Origin: Polyangiaceae bacterium
GTDB taxonomy: Bacteria; Myxococcota_A; Polyangia; Polyangiales; Polyangiaceae
DNA length: 64,000 nucleotides
Direction: 5' to 3'
Assembly: GCA_025353725.1 (NCBI GenBank)
Contig: JANXOF010000023.1
Span: 124,001-188,000 of the forward strand
Shown: positions 38,508 to 47,040 of the stretch, one piece after another
How positions within the stretch are numbered: the first letter of the stretch is position 1
Layout: each line of letters starts with the position of its first letter
The notes under the pieces: generated by a model
Seen by the model: only the letters and a program-made list of their open reading frames with translations
Told to the model about the DNA's origin: nothing
Databases searched by the model: none
Program-made: the position numbers and the translations under genes

Positions 38508-38993
38508 GTGGGCGGCGAGGTTTTGACCGCTTTTTTTGAATACCACGCAGCCTCACTTCAAACCGACCTTCGAGCAGGGCTGTCGCTGCGGCCACTGGAG
38601 GAACGCCTTCGGATAGACCTTGAGCGGCAACTTCGCGCAAGGAAGAAAAGCGTCGATGCTGACAAGAGCAAGAGGCGCATGATGAGATTCGCTTTTGTCG
38701 GCGCTGCGATCGCATTCGCTTTCCTTGTACAATTCTGCGCGAGGAACAACGGACGCGACTACCAGGCCTCCCCCCCACTCAGCACGCCGAGCGAGGGCCC
38801 GACAAAGAACAAGGGATCGACCGCGAACGCTGAAGCGCCAACGAGATTGCCGGGGCCCGCGGTAGTTTTCCGTGATGCGTCGGTGGGAACCGCGAGTCAT
38901 CCCGTACGCACTCCGCGTGGTTCCACGACGGCTTCCTCGCCCGCCCTCGTCAACGGCACCGCGGTCGACTCGGGGATTTCGCCGGCTCTGTAG
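38508..38993 (+). CDS. Hypothetical single-pass membrane protein
   Basis: 161 aa from GTG 38508. A charged N-terminal helix (EERLRIDLERQLRARKKS) is followed by one membrane helix at about 58-77 (MMRFAFVGAAIAFAFLVQFC) and a Ser/Pro/Thr-rich C-terminal tail, presumably outside the cytoplasm. ATG codons at about 38679 would give only the membrane and tail part. Family not recognised. About 160 nt after it hold nothing identifiable. Confidence 0.5.
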   Translation: MGGEVLTAFFEYHAASLQTDLRAGLSLRPLEERLRIDLERQLRARKKSVDADKSKRRMMRFAFVGAAIAFAFLVQFCARNNGRDYQASPPLSTPSEGPTKNKGSTANAEAPTRLPGPAVVFRDASVGTASHPVRTPRGSTTASSPALVNGTAVDSGISPAL

Positions 38994-39156
38994 GAACGAA
39001 AAGAGGAGAAGGCTTAGGCACGATCGAGCATTTATTTGGCCACCTCAAATGCCTAGATTTCGAGAAAGAGCCGTCTCACTTCGCGTTGGAACTGGGGGTT
39101 CCGCCGTAATTAAGGCGCACTTGCCCGGCACCCGCACGCCACTTCCAGGTAGGCGT

Positions 39157-40241
39157 TTATCGAACGCCCTGCGTGACCTCGCGCTCAAGAATATCGAGAG
39201 GGAGCGGGCCCGATCGTAAGACCGCTTCGTGAAATGCTTTTAGGTCGAACGCGGCGCCGAGCTCCGATGTCTTTCGCTTTCGGAGTTCCTTAATACGAAG
39301 GTCCCCACTTTGTAAGCAAGCGCCTGGCCCGGCCAGACAATGTATCGATCGACTTCGTTCACAACGTCGTGCTCGGATCGCGCAGCGTTTTCCATAAAAA
39401 AGTCAATGGCGCGTTGGCGGCTCCACTTGAGGTGGTGAATGCCGGTGTCGACGACCAAGCGTACGGCGCGCCACATCTCATACGTGAGCTGACCGAACTT
39501 GGCATAGGGGTCGTCATACAATCTCATCTCCTCGCCGAGGGTTTCAGCGTAGAGAGCCCAACCCTCCACAAATGCGCTGTAGTCGCCATGACGACGAAAT
39601 TTCGGAAGGCCTTCTTCCTCCATGGCAAGGGCTATCTGAAGGTGGTGTCCAGGAACCGATTCATGCAGCGTGAGGGAGGTCATCTCCCAGCGAGGGCGCG
39701 ACTCGGGTTGATAGAGATTCACAAAGAACGTTCCCGCGCGCGAGCCGTCGGCAGAAGGTTCGCGGTAGTAGGCTGTCGTCGTATCAGGCGCTGCAATGTC
39801 AGGGATTGCCGACACGCCATACGGCGTCCGCGGCAGGCGTTGGAATTCCGTTACGAGCTGGGGGTCTATGCGTTTGGCAAGCTCGCGATAAGCCTTGAGC
39901 AGCTCCTCGCGATTCGAGAAGAAAAAGCGCGGATCTGTACGCAAAAAGCGAAAGAAGTCCTTCAGATCTCCCGCGAATCCAGTGCGTTTTTTGACCTCCT
40001 CCATCGAAGCGCGGATGCGACTGACTTCACGCAAACCGACGGCATGAATCTCGTCAGGCGTACTTCGGGTCGAAGTGTGTAGTCGCACGGTATACGCATA
40101 AAGGGCAGGCCCATTCGGCAGCCTCCAGGCGCCGACACCGTCACTCGACGCAGGAAGATACTTAGCGAGCCACCTCGCGCCTACCGACTTCGCGATGCTC
40201 GCGACACCTCCGCCGCGAGTCCGGGTGCGTGTGACGGCCAA
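39157..40241 (-). pseudogene. DUF885 peptidase-like gene, 5'-truncated and frameshifted near its end
   Basis: The open frame 40241-39240 encodes the C-terminal half of a DUF885 protein, including the zinc-site motif HESVPGHHLQ (residues 193-202) and EGWALYAE. Full-length members are about 550-600 aa; here about 240 N-terminal residues are missing and the preceding 37 nt and next gene do not hold them. After GQALAYKVG the frame ends in unrelated sequence, but one frame over it continues as family-like DLRIKELRKRKTS then AFHEAVLRSGPLPLDILEREV, to a stop at 39157. One extra G in the G-run at 39303-39306 would restore it. DUF885 proteins are putative exported metallopeptidases. Probably dead because of the 5' loss. 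Confidence 0.72.
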
Positions 40242-40278
40242 AATCGCACCGACGATAGGCGGCGCGCGTGGCGTCCTG

Positions 40279-41151
40279 TTACGGAGGTGTGGCGCACGCG
40301 CGCCAGGTCATCGCGGAGGAAACTGCGCGAGCGATCCGCGCGTTCATGTCGCGTTCGAGCGCACCTTCGAGGCTTTGCGTTCGACCGGAGAGCGTGGCGT
40401 TTTCGGCGTCGACCGGGAACGCATAGTCTAGCTCTCGCGAGCTCGCTTCCGAAATGTCGCCGGCGCATACGACAGCCCCGTCTCCGCGAGCGAAGTCGTA
40501 GAGGTAAGCCCGCCCAGCCGTCTCGCCGGACACAAACTCGCTCGCGGAGATGACACGAGGCGCTTTGACCGAATCCGCCACGAATACGATTTCATACTGA
40601 AAAGGCGCGCGTGGCTCGAGCCAGCGCGCATAGGCCGTCGCCTCGACGAATCGACCCGCCGCGAGATGGGTCTCGACGCGTTGCGCGTCCGCGAGGAGCG
40701 CCGCAATGGCGTGGCTTGGAGGGAGGACACTCAAGGCTTCGGCGCGGCTTGTCGCGATCATCGGAAACGACGCACCGAAGCTTCCGAAGCGGCTCGACTC
40801 CGGGACTCGGAAGGGACACGCGCCAAGTTCGGGGCACGACGCGACGCCTGCGCGAATCGCGGCGCGTAGGTTGCGTTCGAGCGCCGTCTGCGCTTCGGCG
40901 GCTCGCCCTCGCGCCGCGCGTGTGAGCTCGCGGGCTTCGCGTCCGAGATCCACCTGCCCTTCCGCGTGGACGACGCGCCGCGCCGGCGTCGCACTCGACC
41001 ACGCCGTGATGGCCACGCCCGACGCAACGCATACGCCGACAAACATCGCAGTCCATCGCGCGCGACGGCGACTCGCGCGCATCGCGACCGCGTAAGGGTG
41101 CTCAACCTCGGGCACTTCGAGATCCGGCCGTGCGGCCACGCGGTAAGGCAC
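40279..41151 (-). CDS. Hypothetical membrane-anchored protein
   Basis: 290 aa. A short cytoplasmic N-terminus is followed by one membrane helix (about 33-52, TAMFVGVCVASGVAITAW), a basic-helical stretch (65-100) and an extracytoplasmic alpha/beta domain with paired cysteines (SCPELGACPF; AVVCAGD). I do not recognise the family. It lies 37 nt upstream of the DUF885 relic on the same strand and divergent from yebC. Confidence 0.65.
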   Translation of the reverse strand: MPYRVAARPDLEVPEVEHPYAVAMRASRRRARWTAMFVGVCVASGVAITAWSSATPARRVVHAEGQVDLGREARELTRAARGRAAEAQTALERNLRAAIRAGVASCPELGACPFRVPESSRFGSFGASFPMIATSRAEALSVLPPSHAIAALLADAQRVETHLAAGRFVEATAYARWLEPRAPFQYEIVFVADSVKAPRVISASEFVSGETAGRAYLYDFARGDGAVVCAGDISEASSRELDYAFPVDAENATLSGRTQSLEGALERDMNARIARAVSSAMTWRACATPP

Positions 41152-41265
41152 GCTCGAATCTTAGCGCAAACCGCTCGAAGAGCCCGCAGGTTGGCTTGCT
41201 CTTACGTGCCTTCCAGGCCGGGGTGGCTTGCCGCCAGAGCTCGCTTTAATTAGGGTCCGAGGACC

Positions 41266-42012
41266 ATGAGCGGGCATTCCAAATGGGCGACAATCAAACA
41301 CAAGAAGGGTGCGCTCGACGCCAAGCGAGGGAAGCTTTTCACGAAGCTTATCAAAGAGCTGACCGTCGCCGCGCGGATGGGAGGCGGTGAGCCCGACAAC
41401 AACCCGCGCCTCAGGAAGGCCATCACCGACGCAAAGCAGCAATCGATGCCTGGCGACACCATCAAAAACGCGGTGAAGCGCGGGACGGGGGAGCTCGAAG
41501 GAGCCATGTATGACGAAGTTCTCTACGAGGGAACGGGCCCTAACGGCACGCTGTTTCTTGTCGAAGGCGCGACGGACAACCGCAACCGAACGGTGGCGGA
41601 GATTCGCAAAATTTTCGAGAAAAACAACGGTAACCTCGGTGGTGCGGGCGTGGCCGCGTGGGCGTTCGACCGTAAAGGCGTCATCACTCTAGACAAGTCA
41701 GGCGCCCACGAGGACCAGCTCATGGAAGTCGCTATCGGCGCCGGCGCTGAAGACTACGCGGAGGACGGCGAAGAGTGGTCCGTGACCGCACCTCCCGAGT
41801 CTCTACAAAGTGTGCTCGACGCGCTCGAGACCGCAAAGATCGTCGTCAAGAACTCGCAGCTCGCGTTTCTTCCGAAGACGAAAAAGCAGGTGACCGGGCG
41901 CGACGCCGAAGTCCTTCTCAACCTCGCGGAGCTTCTGGACGACCACGACGACGTACAAAACGTCTATGCGGACTTTGACGTCTCCGACGAGGAGCTCGCG
42001 AAAATCTCGTGA
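41266..42012 (+). CDS. yebC: YebC/PmpR-family protein
   Basis: 248 aa, the usual length. The diagnostic start (MSGHSKWATIKHKKGALDAKRGKLFTK, here cited by its first block MSGHSKWATIKHKKGALDAK) is followed by NPRLRKAI, the three-domain alpha/beta fold and KIFEKNNGNLGG. Family members act as transcriptional regulators in some bacteria and, as shown more recently, as translation factors that help ribosomes stalled at proline stretches. The stop overlaps the ruvC GTG by 4 nt, the classic yebC-ruvC arrangement. Confidence 0.96.
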   Translation: MSGHSKWATIKHKKGALDAKRGKLFTKLIKELTVAARMGGGEPDNNPRLRKAITDAKQQSMPGDTIKNAVKRGTGELEGAMYDEVLYEGTGPNGTLFLVEGATDNRNRTVAEIRKIFEKNNGNLGGAGVAAWAFDRKGVITLDKSGAHEDQLMEVAIGAGAEDYAEDGEEWSVTAPPESLQSVLDALETAKIVVKNSQLAFLPKTKKQVTGRDAEVLLNLAELLDDHDDVQNVYADFDVSDEELAKIS

Positions 42013-42539
42013 CTCGTTCCGACGGCGTGACCGTCCTCGGGCTCGACCCTGGGACACGGCACTTCGGGTGGGGCCTCGTGCGCCGAGTAGGAACGCGAAT
42101 GACACACGTGGGCCATGGCGTGGTGAGCGTTGCCGGCGAGGGCCCTCTCGGTGAGCGCCTTGTCGCGATCGAGCGGGCGCTTGTGGAGGTGCTCTCCTCC
42201 TTTGCGCCACACGAGGCGAGCATCGAGTCGATGTTCTTTGCCAAAGATGCGTCGTCGGCCTCGAAACTCGCGCACGCGCGAGGGGTTGGGCTCCTGGTTA
42301 CGGCGCGCGCGGGTCTTGCCGTGTTCGAGTATCCTCCGGCACGAGTAAAGCGCACGGTCACCGGCGCGGGTCGTGCGGAAAAGGCACAGGTCGCCCAAAT
42401 GATTCGGATCATGCTCGGCCTGAGCGTCACGCCCCCGCCGGACGCCGCCGACGCGCTTGCCGTGGCTGTGACTCACCTCCAGGGGCGAGCTCTACCAGGA
42501 ATACGCGAGCCGATCGCGCGAGCCGCCGTCCATCGCTGA
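42009..42539 (+). CDS. ruvC: Holliday junction resolvase RuvC
   Basis: 176 aa from GTG 42009, overlapping yebC. Catalytic acidic residues are visible: Asp14 in GLDPGTRHFGW, Glu about 74 in SIESMFFAKDASSA, and the C-terminal acidic pair in PPDAADALAVAVTH. RuvC cuts Holliday junctions symmetrically in complex with RuvAB during recombinational repair. ruvA and ruvB are not in the window. Confidence 0.96.
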   Translation: MTRSDGVTVLGLDPGTRHFGWGLVRRVGTRMTHVGHGVVSVAGEGPLGERLVAIERALVEVLSSFAPHEASIESMFFAKDASSASKLAHARGVGLLVTARAGLAVFEYPPARVKRTVTGAGRAEKAQVAQMIRIMLGLSVTPPPDAADALAVAVTHLQGRALPGIREPIARAAVHR

Positions 42540-42730
42540 TTCGTTCGCAGGTTCGGCAGTGCGGCGCTTACGCGGTTTTTTGGCCGCAGCGCAGAGCTTG
42601 CCGCGGTGTGCCGGAGGCAATATTGCAAGGGTCTCTTCCGTCAAAGCGTGGAGGTTGGGCGCGAAGCGAAGAGCGCTTGCTACGCTGATTCGCGACGTCG
42701 CCGACTTCCCTTCCCGACCTTCCTCAGCCT

Positions 42731-42770
42731 CCTGCTCCTGCTCCCGGTCCTCCTCCTGCTCCTGCTCCCG
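42731..42770. repeat. Direct 16-bp repeat, CTCCTG-rich tract
   Basis: CCTGCTCCTGCTCCCG occurs at 42731-42746 and again at 42755-42770 (24-bp period) inside a pyrimidine-rich tract with a triplet CTC/CTG character. It lies in the 278-bp gap between ruvC and lolA, 48 nt before the lolA start. The gap otherwise holds no supported gene. Confidence 0.6.
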
Positions 42771-42817
42771 TTTTGCACGTTTGCCGCTTGACCTACGTTT
42801 CTTCGGAGATTCAAGAC

Positions 42818-43570
42818 ATGCCCCGAACCTTGTTTCAGCGCCGCGGTCGTCGCGTTCACTCGCTCGCCTTCGCCGGCTTGGTGGCGCTGTGCGGGCTCAG
42901 TGTCCCCATGGTTGAGTCGTCGAGTTTTGCTCAAACTAGCCCAAGCCCGACCGCGAGTTCGCCCGCGGCCCAAGCGCTCCCGGGTGAGCAAGCGGTTCAG
43001 GTCCTCACGAGAGTGCAGTCGTTTTACGACAAGACGACCTCGTTCTCGAGCGATTTTACGCAAGAGTTCTTCGTGAAATCGCACAACGTGAAGAAGCAAT
43101 CGAAGGGAAAGGTAACGTTCTCGAAACCTGGGAAAATGTACTGGGATTACAGCGAACCGAAGGACAATCGCGTCGTCTCCGACGGCGCCGTTCTCAAAGT
43201 CTACGAGGCTGCGAACAAGCAAATGTTCGAGCAAAACGTCGACAAATCGCAATACCCGGCCGCGCTGTCGTTTTTGATAGGCGGCGGGAAGCTCGCCGAC
43301 ACGTTTAGTTTCGAGCTGTTCGAGGGCGCGTCGATGAATTTCGGCGGCGGTCAGGTCCTCGTAGGCACCCCGAAGGTGGCCTCCCCCGCGTACCAGAAGG
43401 TTCTCTTCTACATTGACGGCCCGACGTCGCAGGTGCGTCGCGTGCTCATCGTCGACGGTCAGGGAAACCGAAACCGGTTCGACTTCGAAAACCCGAAAGT
43501 CAACGAGTCGATACCCGCGGACCGCTTCAAGTTCGTGCCGCCCGAAGGTACGTCCGTCGTTCGACCGTAA
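42818..43570 (+). CDS. lolA: Outer-membrane lipoprotein carrier protein LolA
   Basis: 250 aa from ATG 42818, with a GGAG site about 10 nt upstream. A signal peptide (LAFAGLVALCGLSVPMVESSSFA) leads to the LolA half-barrel: LTRVQSFYDKTTSFSSDFTQEF, GKVTFSKPGKMYWDYSEP, and YIDGPTSQVRRVLIVDGQGNRNRF. LolA ferries mature lipoproteins across the periplasm to the outer membrane, apt in a genome with this many lipoproteins. It is monocistronic here; lolCDE is absent from the window. Confidence 0.93.
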   Translation: MPRTLFQRRGRRVHSLAFAGLVALCGLSVPMVESSSFAQTSPSPTASSPAAQALPGEQAVQVLTRVQSFYDKTTSFSSDFTQEFFVKSHNVKKQSKGKVTFSKPGKMYWDYSEPKDNRVVSDGAVLKVYEAANKQMFEQNVDKSQYPAALSFLIGGGKLADTFSFELFEGASMNFGGGQVLVGTPKVASPAYQKVLFYIDGPTSQVRRVLIVDGQGNRNRFDFENPKVNESIPADRFKFVPPEGTSVVRP

Positions 43571-43624
43571 GCGCGCCGACGCGCATTTCAGCTTTTGGGT
43601 CCGGCGAATCGAAGGGTCCGTGAG

Positions 43625-43803
43625 CTAAGGCGTCGCGCGGCCGTCAGCTAGCCGCACGAGCCGGAGCTCGGTTAGCGTCGTGAGGAGCTGTTCAAGCTCC
43701 TCGGTCGAGAGCGCGGGCGACGAGGCCGCAAGGGCGGCTCCGTCGATCCTCGCTCCCGTGGTGAGCTCGCTAATCCAGAGGCACGCGCGTACGAACGAAT
43801 CCT
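43625..43803 (-). pseudogene. 3' remnant of a gene interrupted by an IS630-like element
   Basis: A coherent frame of about 58 codons ends at TAG 43627-43625 (SFVRACLWISELTTGA, then STEELEQLLTTLTELRLVRL). It has no start and begins directly at the end of the transposase remnant. The winged-helix-like alternation of helices suggests a genuine C-terminus, but the family is not recognised. No other piece of the gene was found on the far side of the insertion. Confidence 0.45.
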
Positions 43804-44341
43804 AGAGATCCGTTGAGACGACGCCTGTAGCCGGCGTGTTCGGCCCAACGGATGCCGTGCAAGGGCGTGACGCGCCATCGGGCGCGCTGCGCGTCCTTCC
43901 GGAGGGCGGTGCGAGTTCGCGGAGCATTCGCGCGGATCAACTTTTTCACAATCGACCAAGCGGGATCCGTCGGATTGAAGTCGGGCGAGTAGGACGGGAG
44001 GGAGTGGATGGTCGCGCCCCGTGCATGCAGGATCGGCGCGACTCTCGCGTCTTGATGAGCACGCGCGTTGTCCATGATGACGATGTCGCCGGCACGCAAC
44101 TTGGGTGCGAGCCGACAACGGACCCACTCGGAAAAGCGTTCCCCGTTCGCCGTCTGAAACATCGTGCTCAACGTGACCCACCCATCGCGACGAAGGGCGC
44201 CGATCATCGTTGCGATGGGTACCCCGATTCATCGGCCGCGGACGGGCCCGCTCGTGCCCTCGCGCGATCCACGCGTGGCTACGACCCATCGAGAGATTGG
44301 CCGCTGATTCGTCGAGAAAAACGAGGCGGTCATTGGTCGTG
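43804..44341 (-). mobile_element. Degenerate IS630-family transposase
   Basis: Two frames together encode the DDE catalytic part of an IS630-type transposase. The upstream frame (from about 44341) reads RLVFLDESAANLSMGRSHAW with the first catalytic Asp. The downstream frame (from about 44207) reads MIGALRRDGWVTLSTMF, VIMDNARAH with the second Asp, and SPDFNPTDPAWS, where the usual Glu is Asp. The frames switch at a GGGG run near 44220. The N-terminal helix-turn-helix half is missing, cut where the neighbouring gene ends. No terminal inverted repeats were found. Non-functional. Confidence 0.75.
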
Positions 44342-44346
44342 GCACC

Positions 44347-44976
44347 TCAGACTGCCGCCAGCCACGCTGCGAGCGTCTCTGCATCGCCATCGCCCAGGAT
44401 CGGCAAGCCTGCCTGATCCTGCGCCTTCAGAACGAGTCGATCAAACTCGGGTATGGGGCCGACCCACTTGGTCATGCGCTCTTGGTTCTTCTCGCTCGCG
44501 CCGTCGAAGTAGTAGGTCGGTAGCTCGAGCCGCGCGTGCCCGTCCATGCCGCCGGATCGGTTGCCCATCTGAGCGATTAGCCCGTAGTGGTCGCGGAGGT
44601 GTTTCACGAACCACAGATGAGCCCGGTGAGAGTCCGTCGTGTTGAAGGGAGGGTCCGCCCAGAGCTTCGTGATGTTTGTTGCCGACCTCGTCTGAGCCGC
44701 GACCTCGTGCCCAATCGTAATTGACATGTCGCCCACGTCGCATACGACGTTTCGTAACTGGTCGAGTAAGACCTCTGAGGTGTTGCGCGTCTTCTCGTAC
44801 TCGTTGCCCGCTCGGTTCCACAGGAGCACCTTCTTCACTTCCCGAAATTCCTCGAACTTACCGGTTGCGAAACGCCCGACCGCGGACTTCATGTGTTCGT
44901 CCACGGAAAGCCAGGCCCCCTCCAAGCGCTCGCGCGCCTTGGACGCCGTCAGAATCGCGAAGGACTTGGCGACCAC
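44347..44976 (-). CDS. Hypothetical protein amid transposon debris
   Basis: 209 aa with normal codon use and no signal or membrane segment. Helix-rich sequence: KARERLEGAWLSVDEHMKSA, EVKKVLLWNRAGNEYEKTR, HLWFVKHLRDHYGLIAQMG. No family recognised. It sits between an IS630 relic and an IS91-like relic, so it may have arrived as cargo or be the survivor of a larger locus. The TGA lies 5 nt from the transposase remnant. Confidence 0.62.
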   Translation of the reverse strand: MVAKSFAILTASKARERLEGAWLSVDEHMKSAVGRFATGKFEEFREVKKVLLWNRAGNEYEKTRNTSEVLLDQLRNVVCDVGDMSITIGHEVAAQTRSATNITKLWADPPFNTTDSHRAHLWFVKHLRDHYGLIAQMGNRSGGMDGHARLELPTYYFDGASEKNQERMTKWVGPIPEFDRLVLKAQDQAGLPILGDGDAETLAAWLAAV

Positions 44977-44999
44977 CTTCGTTGCCTAGCCACCGGGCT

Positions 45000-45560
45000 T
45001 GTCGTGTCCCTCGCCCCCCAACGCTTCCTGTCGTCCGGCGAACCAACAGGCGGTGCGCGTGGACGCCGGAGCGCGCGCCGCAGCGTGGCGATGGAGGCCG
45101 GGTCGGTGACGACCGCCCGCACGGCGCATGCGGCCTCCGCATCAGCCGCATGCGCTTCACGTACACCTCGAACGTTCGGCGCAAGAGGGTCGCCCCATCC
45201 AGACGTGAGAGCGGCGCGTAGAGCTCGCCTCCCAAGAGGCGCTCCCAGCGCGCAATGGAAAGGATGTTCGGCGCCCCCTGCGACGCCTCGCCCGTCGCGA
45301 GCCGCAGGGAGGTCGGCACGCCCTCCGCGCACGGCACGAGCACGCCTGGCCCACTCCCACGTGGCGCTGGCGGTGAGAGAAGCTCACCGCCAGTCGCAGC
45401 AGCGGCTCCATGCTCGACGAAACCCGTCGCTTTTTGAGGAGCGCGGCCGCTGCCGCGCGCCTCGGTGGTTTTGCGCGTCGACTTCGTGCATCCTGCATGC
45501 GATTCAGGCGCGCGAGGCACCACCCGCCCTTACCACGCATGGCGCGACCCAAATAAGCCG
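45000..45560 (-). mobile_element. Degenerate IS91-like transposase remnant
   Basis: Several minus-strand frames carry pieces that line up with the C-terminus of IS91-type transposases: RLDGATLLRRTFEVYVKR in one frame, a CGxCGGRMR zinc-ribbon-like scrap (with an internal stop) in the second, then RAVVTDPASIATLRRALRRP in the third. At least two frameshifts and one stop separate them. The upstream part (45330-45560) is too decayed to align. The 986-bp interval 44977-45962 contains no intact gene. Confidence 0.5.
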
Positions 45561-45655
45561 TGCAGCCGAAGAAGCAGATAGCGCGGAGGAGGCACCATGG
45601 CCCGAAGGCGACCGAGACACTCGAGCGGAGTCATGGGCTAACGTTAAATTCTTTC

Positions 45656-45709
45656 GAATTTGAGGGTAAATTCGCGATTGTCACCGGCGCAAGCCGAGGG
45701 AACGGCTAA
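45656..45709 (+). pseudogene. Fragment of a short-chain dehydrogenase N-terminus
   Basis: The frame reads EFEGKFAIVTGASRGNG then TAA. This is the Rossmann start of SDR enzymes (FEGKVAIVTGASRGIG), with the second-last Ile replaced by Asn and a stop in the nucleotide-binding loop. No in-frame start or downstream continuation is seen. It is a short relic in the decayed interval. Confidence 0.5.
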
Positions 45710-45915
45710 GTGAACATCAATCGCACCTGCGTCGCGCGTTATGCAGAGACGCGATACTCATGACGACATGTCGCACGGCGAACCAGCTTTGATGTGGACC
45801 GGAGCACGCGTGGAAGTGAGGCGGAGCGTCCGCGTTTTGTGCACCTTGGGCGGCCCAAGTCCCGGTTCGTGTGCTCTCGAATTTTACGAATCTTCGCAGT
45901 TTGCCGAATACGTAA

Positions 45916-45921
45916 TACAAT
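45916..45921 (+). promoter_or_regulatory. Candidate -10 box of the 45963 lipoprotein gene
   Basis: TACAAT lies 41 nt upstream of the ATG in a locally AT-rich stretch. No convincing -35 hexamer is at 17 bp (CTTCGC is the nearest), so this is a weak call. Confidence 0.3.
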
Positions 45922-45962
45922 CTTCTCGTCGGACACGAAACCCGAAGCGGAGTTGTTAGACC

Positions 45963-46859
45963 ATGAACCTTTCACGCCTTTCCCTATTCGCTTCTGCATC
46001 CCTTACGCTGTTGGCGCTGGTTGGCTGCACGGCGAAGTCTACGTCGTCGGCGGCGTCTGAGGGGTCTCTTGGCGCGAGTGAGTCCGCGCTAGAGGCTGAC
46101 AACACAGACTCGCAAGACGCGGAAGACGCCACCGAAGACGGGATCGAAAACGGACTGAGTGGCGCGACCGGAGCCGACCCCGGCACTCCCGCAGAAGGAG
46201 GCGACGTTGCCGCGCTCGACGAAAAGGTCAAAACGAACCCGGGCAGGTACTTCACCCCTGCTGGCTGCATCGTGAGCACGAGGGTTTCGGCTGGCGTCTG
46301 GAACCACGTTTTTCTAAACTGCACCGAGCCCGGAGGCAAGGTCTCCTACACCGGTACGGTCAAGTCGACATGGGCCGCGACGTTGGGCTCGACGTCGGTG
46401 AAACATGAAGCCACTGACTTTGTGGTGAAAGGCCCACGCGTTTCCGTGACGTTGTTTGGCTCGCGTGAGGTGAGCTTCACGCGCGCGGGCGCCGTGGTCA
46501 CGAAGAAGCGCGTTGGGAGCTGGACGGGCACGCTCACGAGAAACGCCGACCCGTCGAAGTCGCTTCCGTGGTCGCACCAGGCGGATTTTACGTCGTCGTG
46601 GGATACGGGAACGAAGTGCTACACGCGTGATGGCAGTGCGACGAACTCGGTCGGTGGTCGTGCGTTCGGGCGTAAGGTCTCCGGATTCAAAGTTTGCGGT
46701 GGTCTCTCCGCGTGTCCGTCGAGCGGCCAGCTCGAGCTCGATCGCAAAGACGGCTCAGTGAAGATCGTCATCACGTTCTTGGGCGGCCAAGACGCCGACG
46801 TGGCTAGGCCGCGTGGCACCACGGTGAAGGCCAAGCTCGCCTGCACGACGTCCTCGTAA
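45963..46859 (+). CDS. Lipoprotein of unknown function
   Basis: 298 aa from ATG 45963 with GGAG about 10 nt upstream. Lipoprotein signal LLALVGC (Cys22), then an acidic Ser/Asp/Glu-rich linker (25-85) and a beta-rich domain (95-298) with cysteines at CIVSTR, LNCTEPGG, KCYTRDG, KVCGGLSAC and KLACTTS that could form disulfides. Repeated beta strands (VSYTGTVKSTW, VSVTLFGSREVSF) suggest a sandwich fold. No homologue recognised. It has its own apparent promoter in the decay zone and looks intact. Confidence 0.75.
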   Translation: MNLSRLSLFASASLTLLALVGCTAKSTSSAASEGSLGASESALEADNTDSQDAEDATEDGIENGLSGATGADPGTPAEGGDVAALDEKVKTNPGRYFTPAGCIVSTRVSAGVWNHVFLNCTEPGGKVSYTGTVKSTWAATLGSTSVKHEATDFVVKGPRVSVTLFGSREVSFTRAGAVVTKKRVGSWTGTLTRNADPSKSLPWSHQADFTSSWDTGTKCYTRDGSATNSVGGRAFGRKVSGFKVCGGLSACPSSGQLELDRKDGSVKIVITFLGGQDADVARPRGTTVKAKLACTTSS

Positions 46860-46943
46860 GCTCGCGTCTGGTGGCGTCGTCGAGCCGAACGTCGGCGCCT
46901 GGACCAGGCCGTTCTGCCCGTGTGGCCGCAAGCCAAGTCAAGT

Positions 46944-46989
46944 CCTCATCTTGCTCTACCCGCTTCCTGCGCATCCTGGGAAGATGAGG
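46944..46989 (+). terminator. Long-loop hairpin between two lipoprotein genes
   Basis: CCTCATCTT and AAGATGAGG form a perfect 9-bp stem with a 28-nt loop, 85 nt after the upstream stop and 52 nt before the next start. It is followed by AATTT only. It could terminate or attenuate transcription between the two lipoprotein genes. Confidence 0.3.
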
Positions 46990-47040
46990 AATTTGCCGAT
47001 TTCCTAAATCCAAGTCGAGCGGGCTAGCGAAGTGTCAACG

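Noticed and set aside
42559-42915. 118-codon Ser/Cys-rich frame between ruvC and lolA
   Set aside because: The SCSCSRSSSCSCS run is the translation of the CTCCTG repeat tract; it overlaps the lolA signal peptide in another frame.
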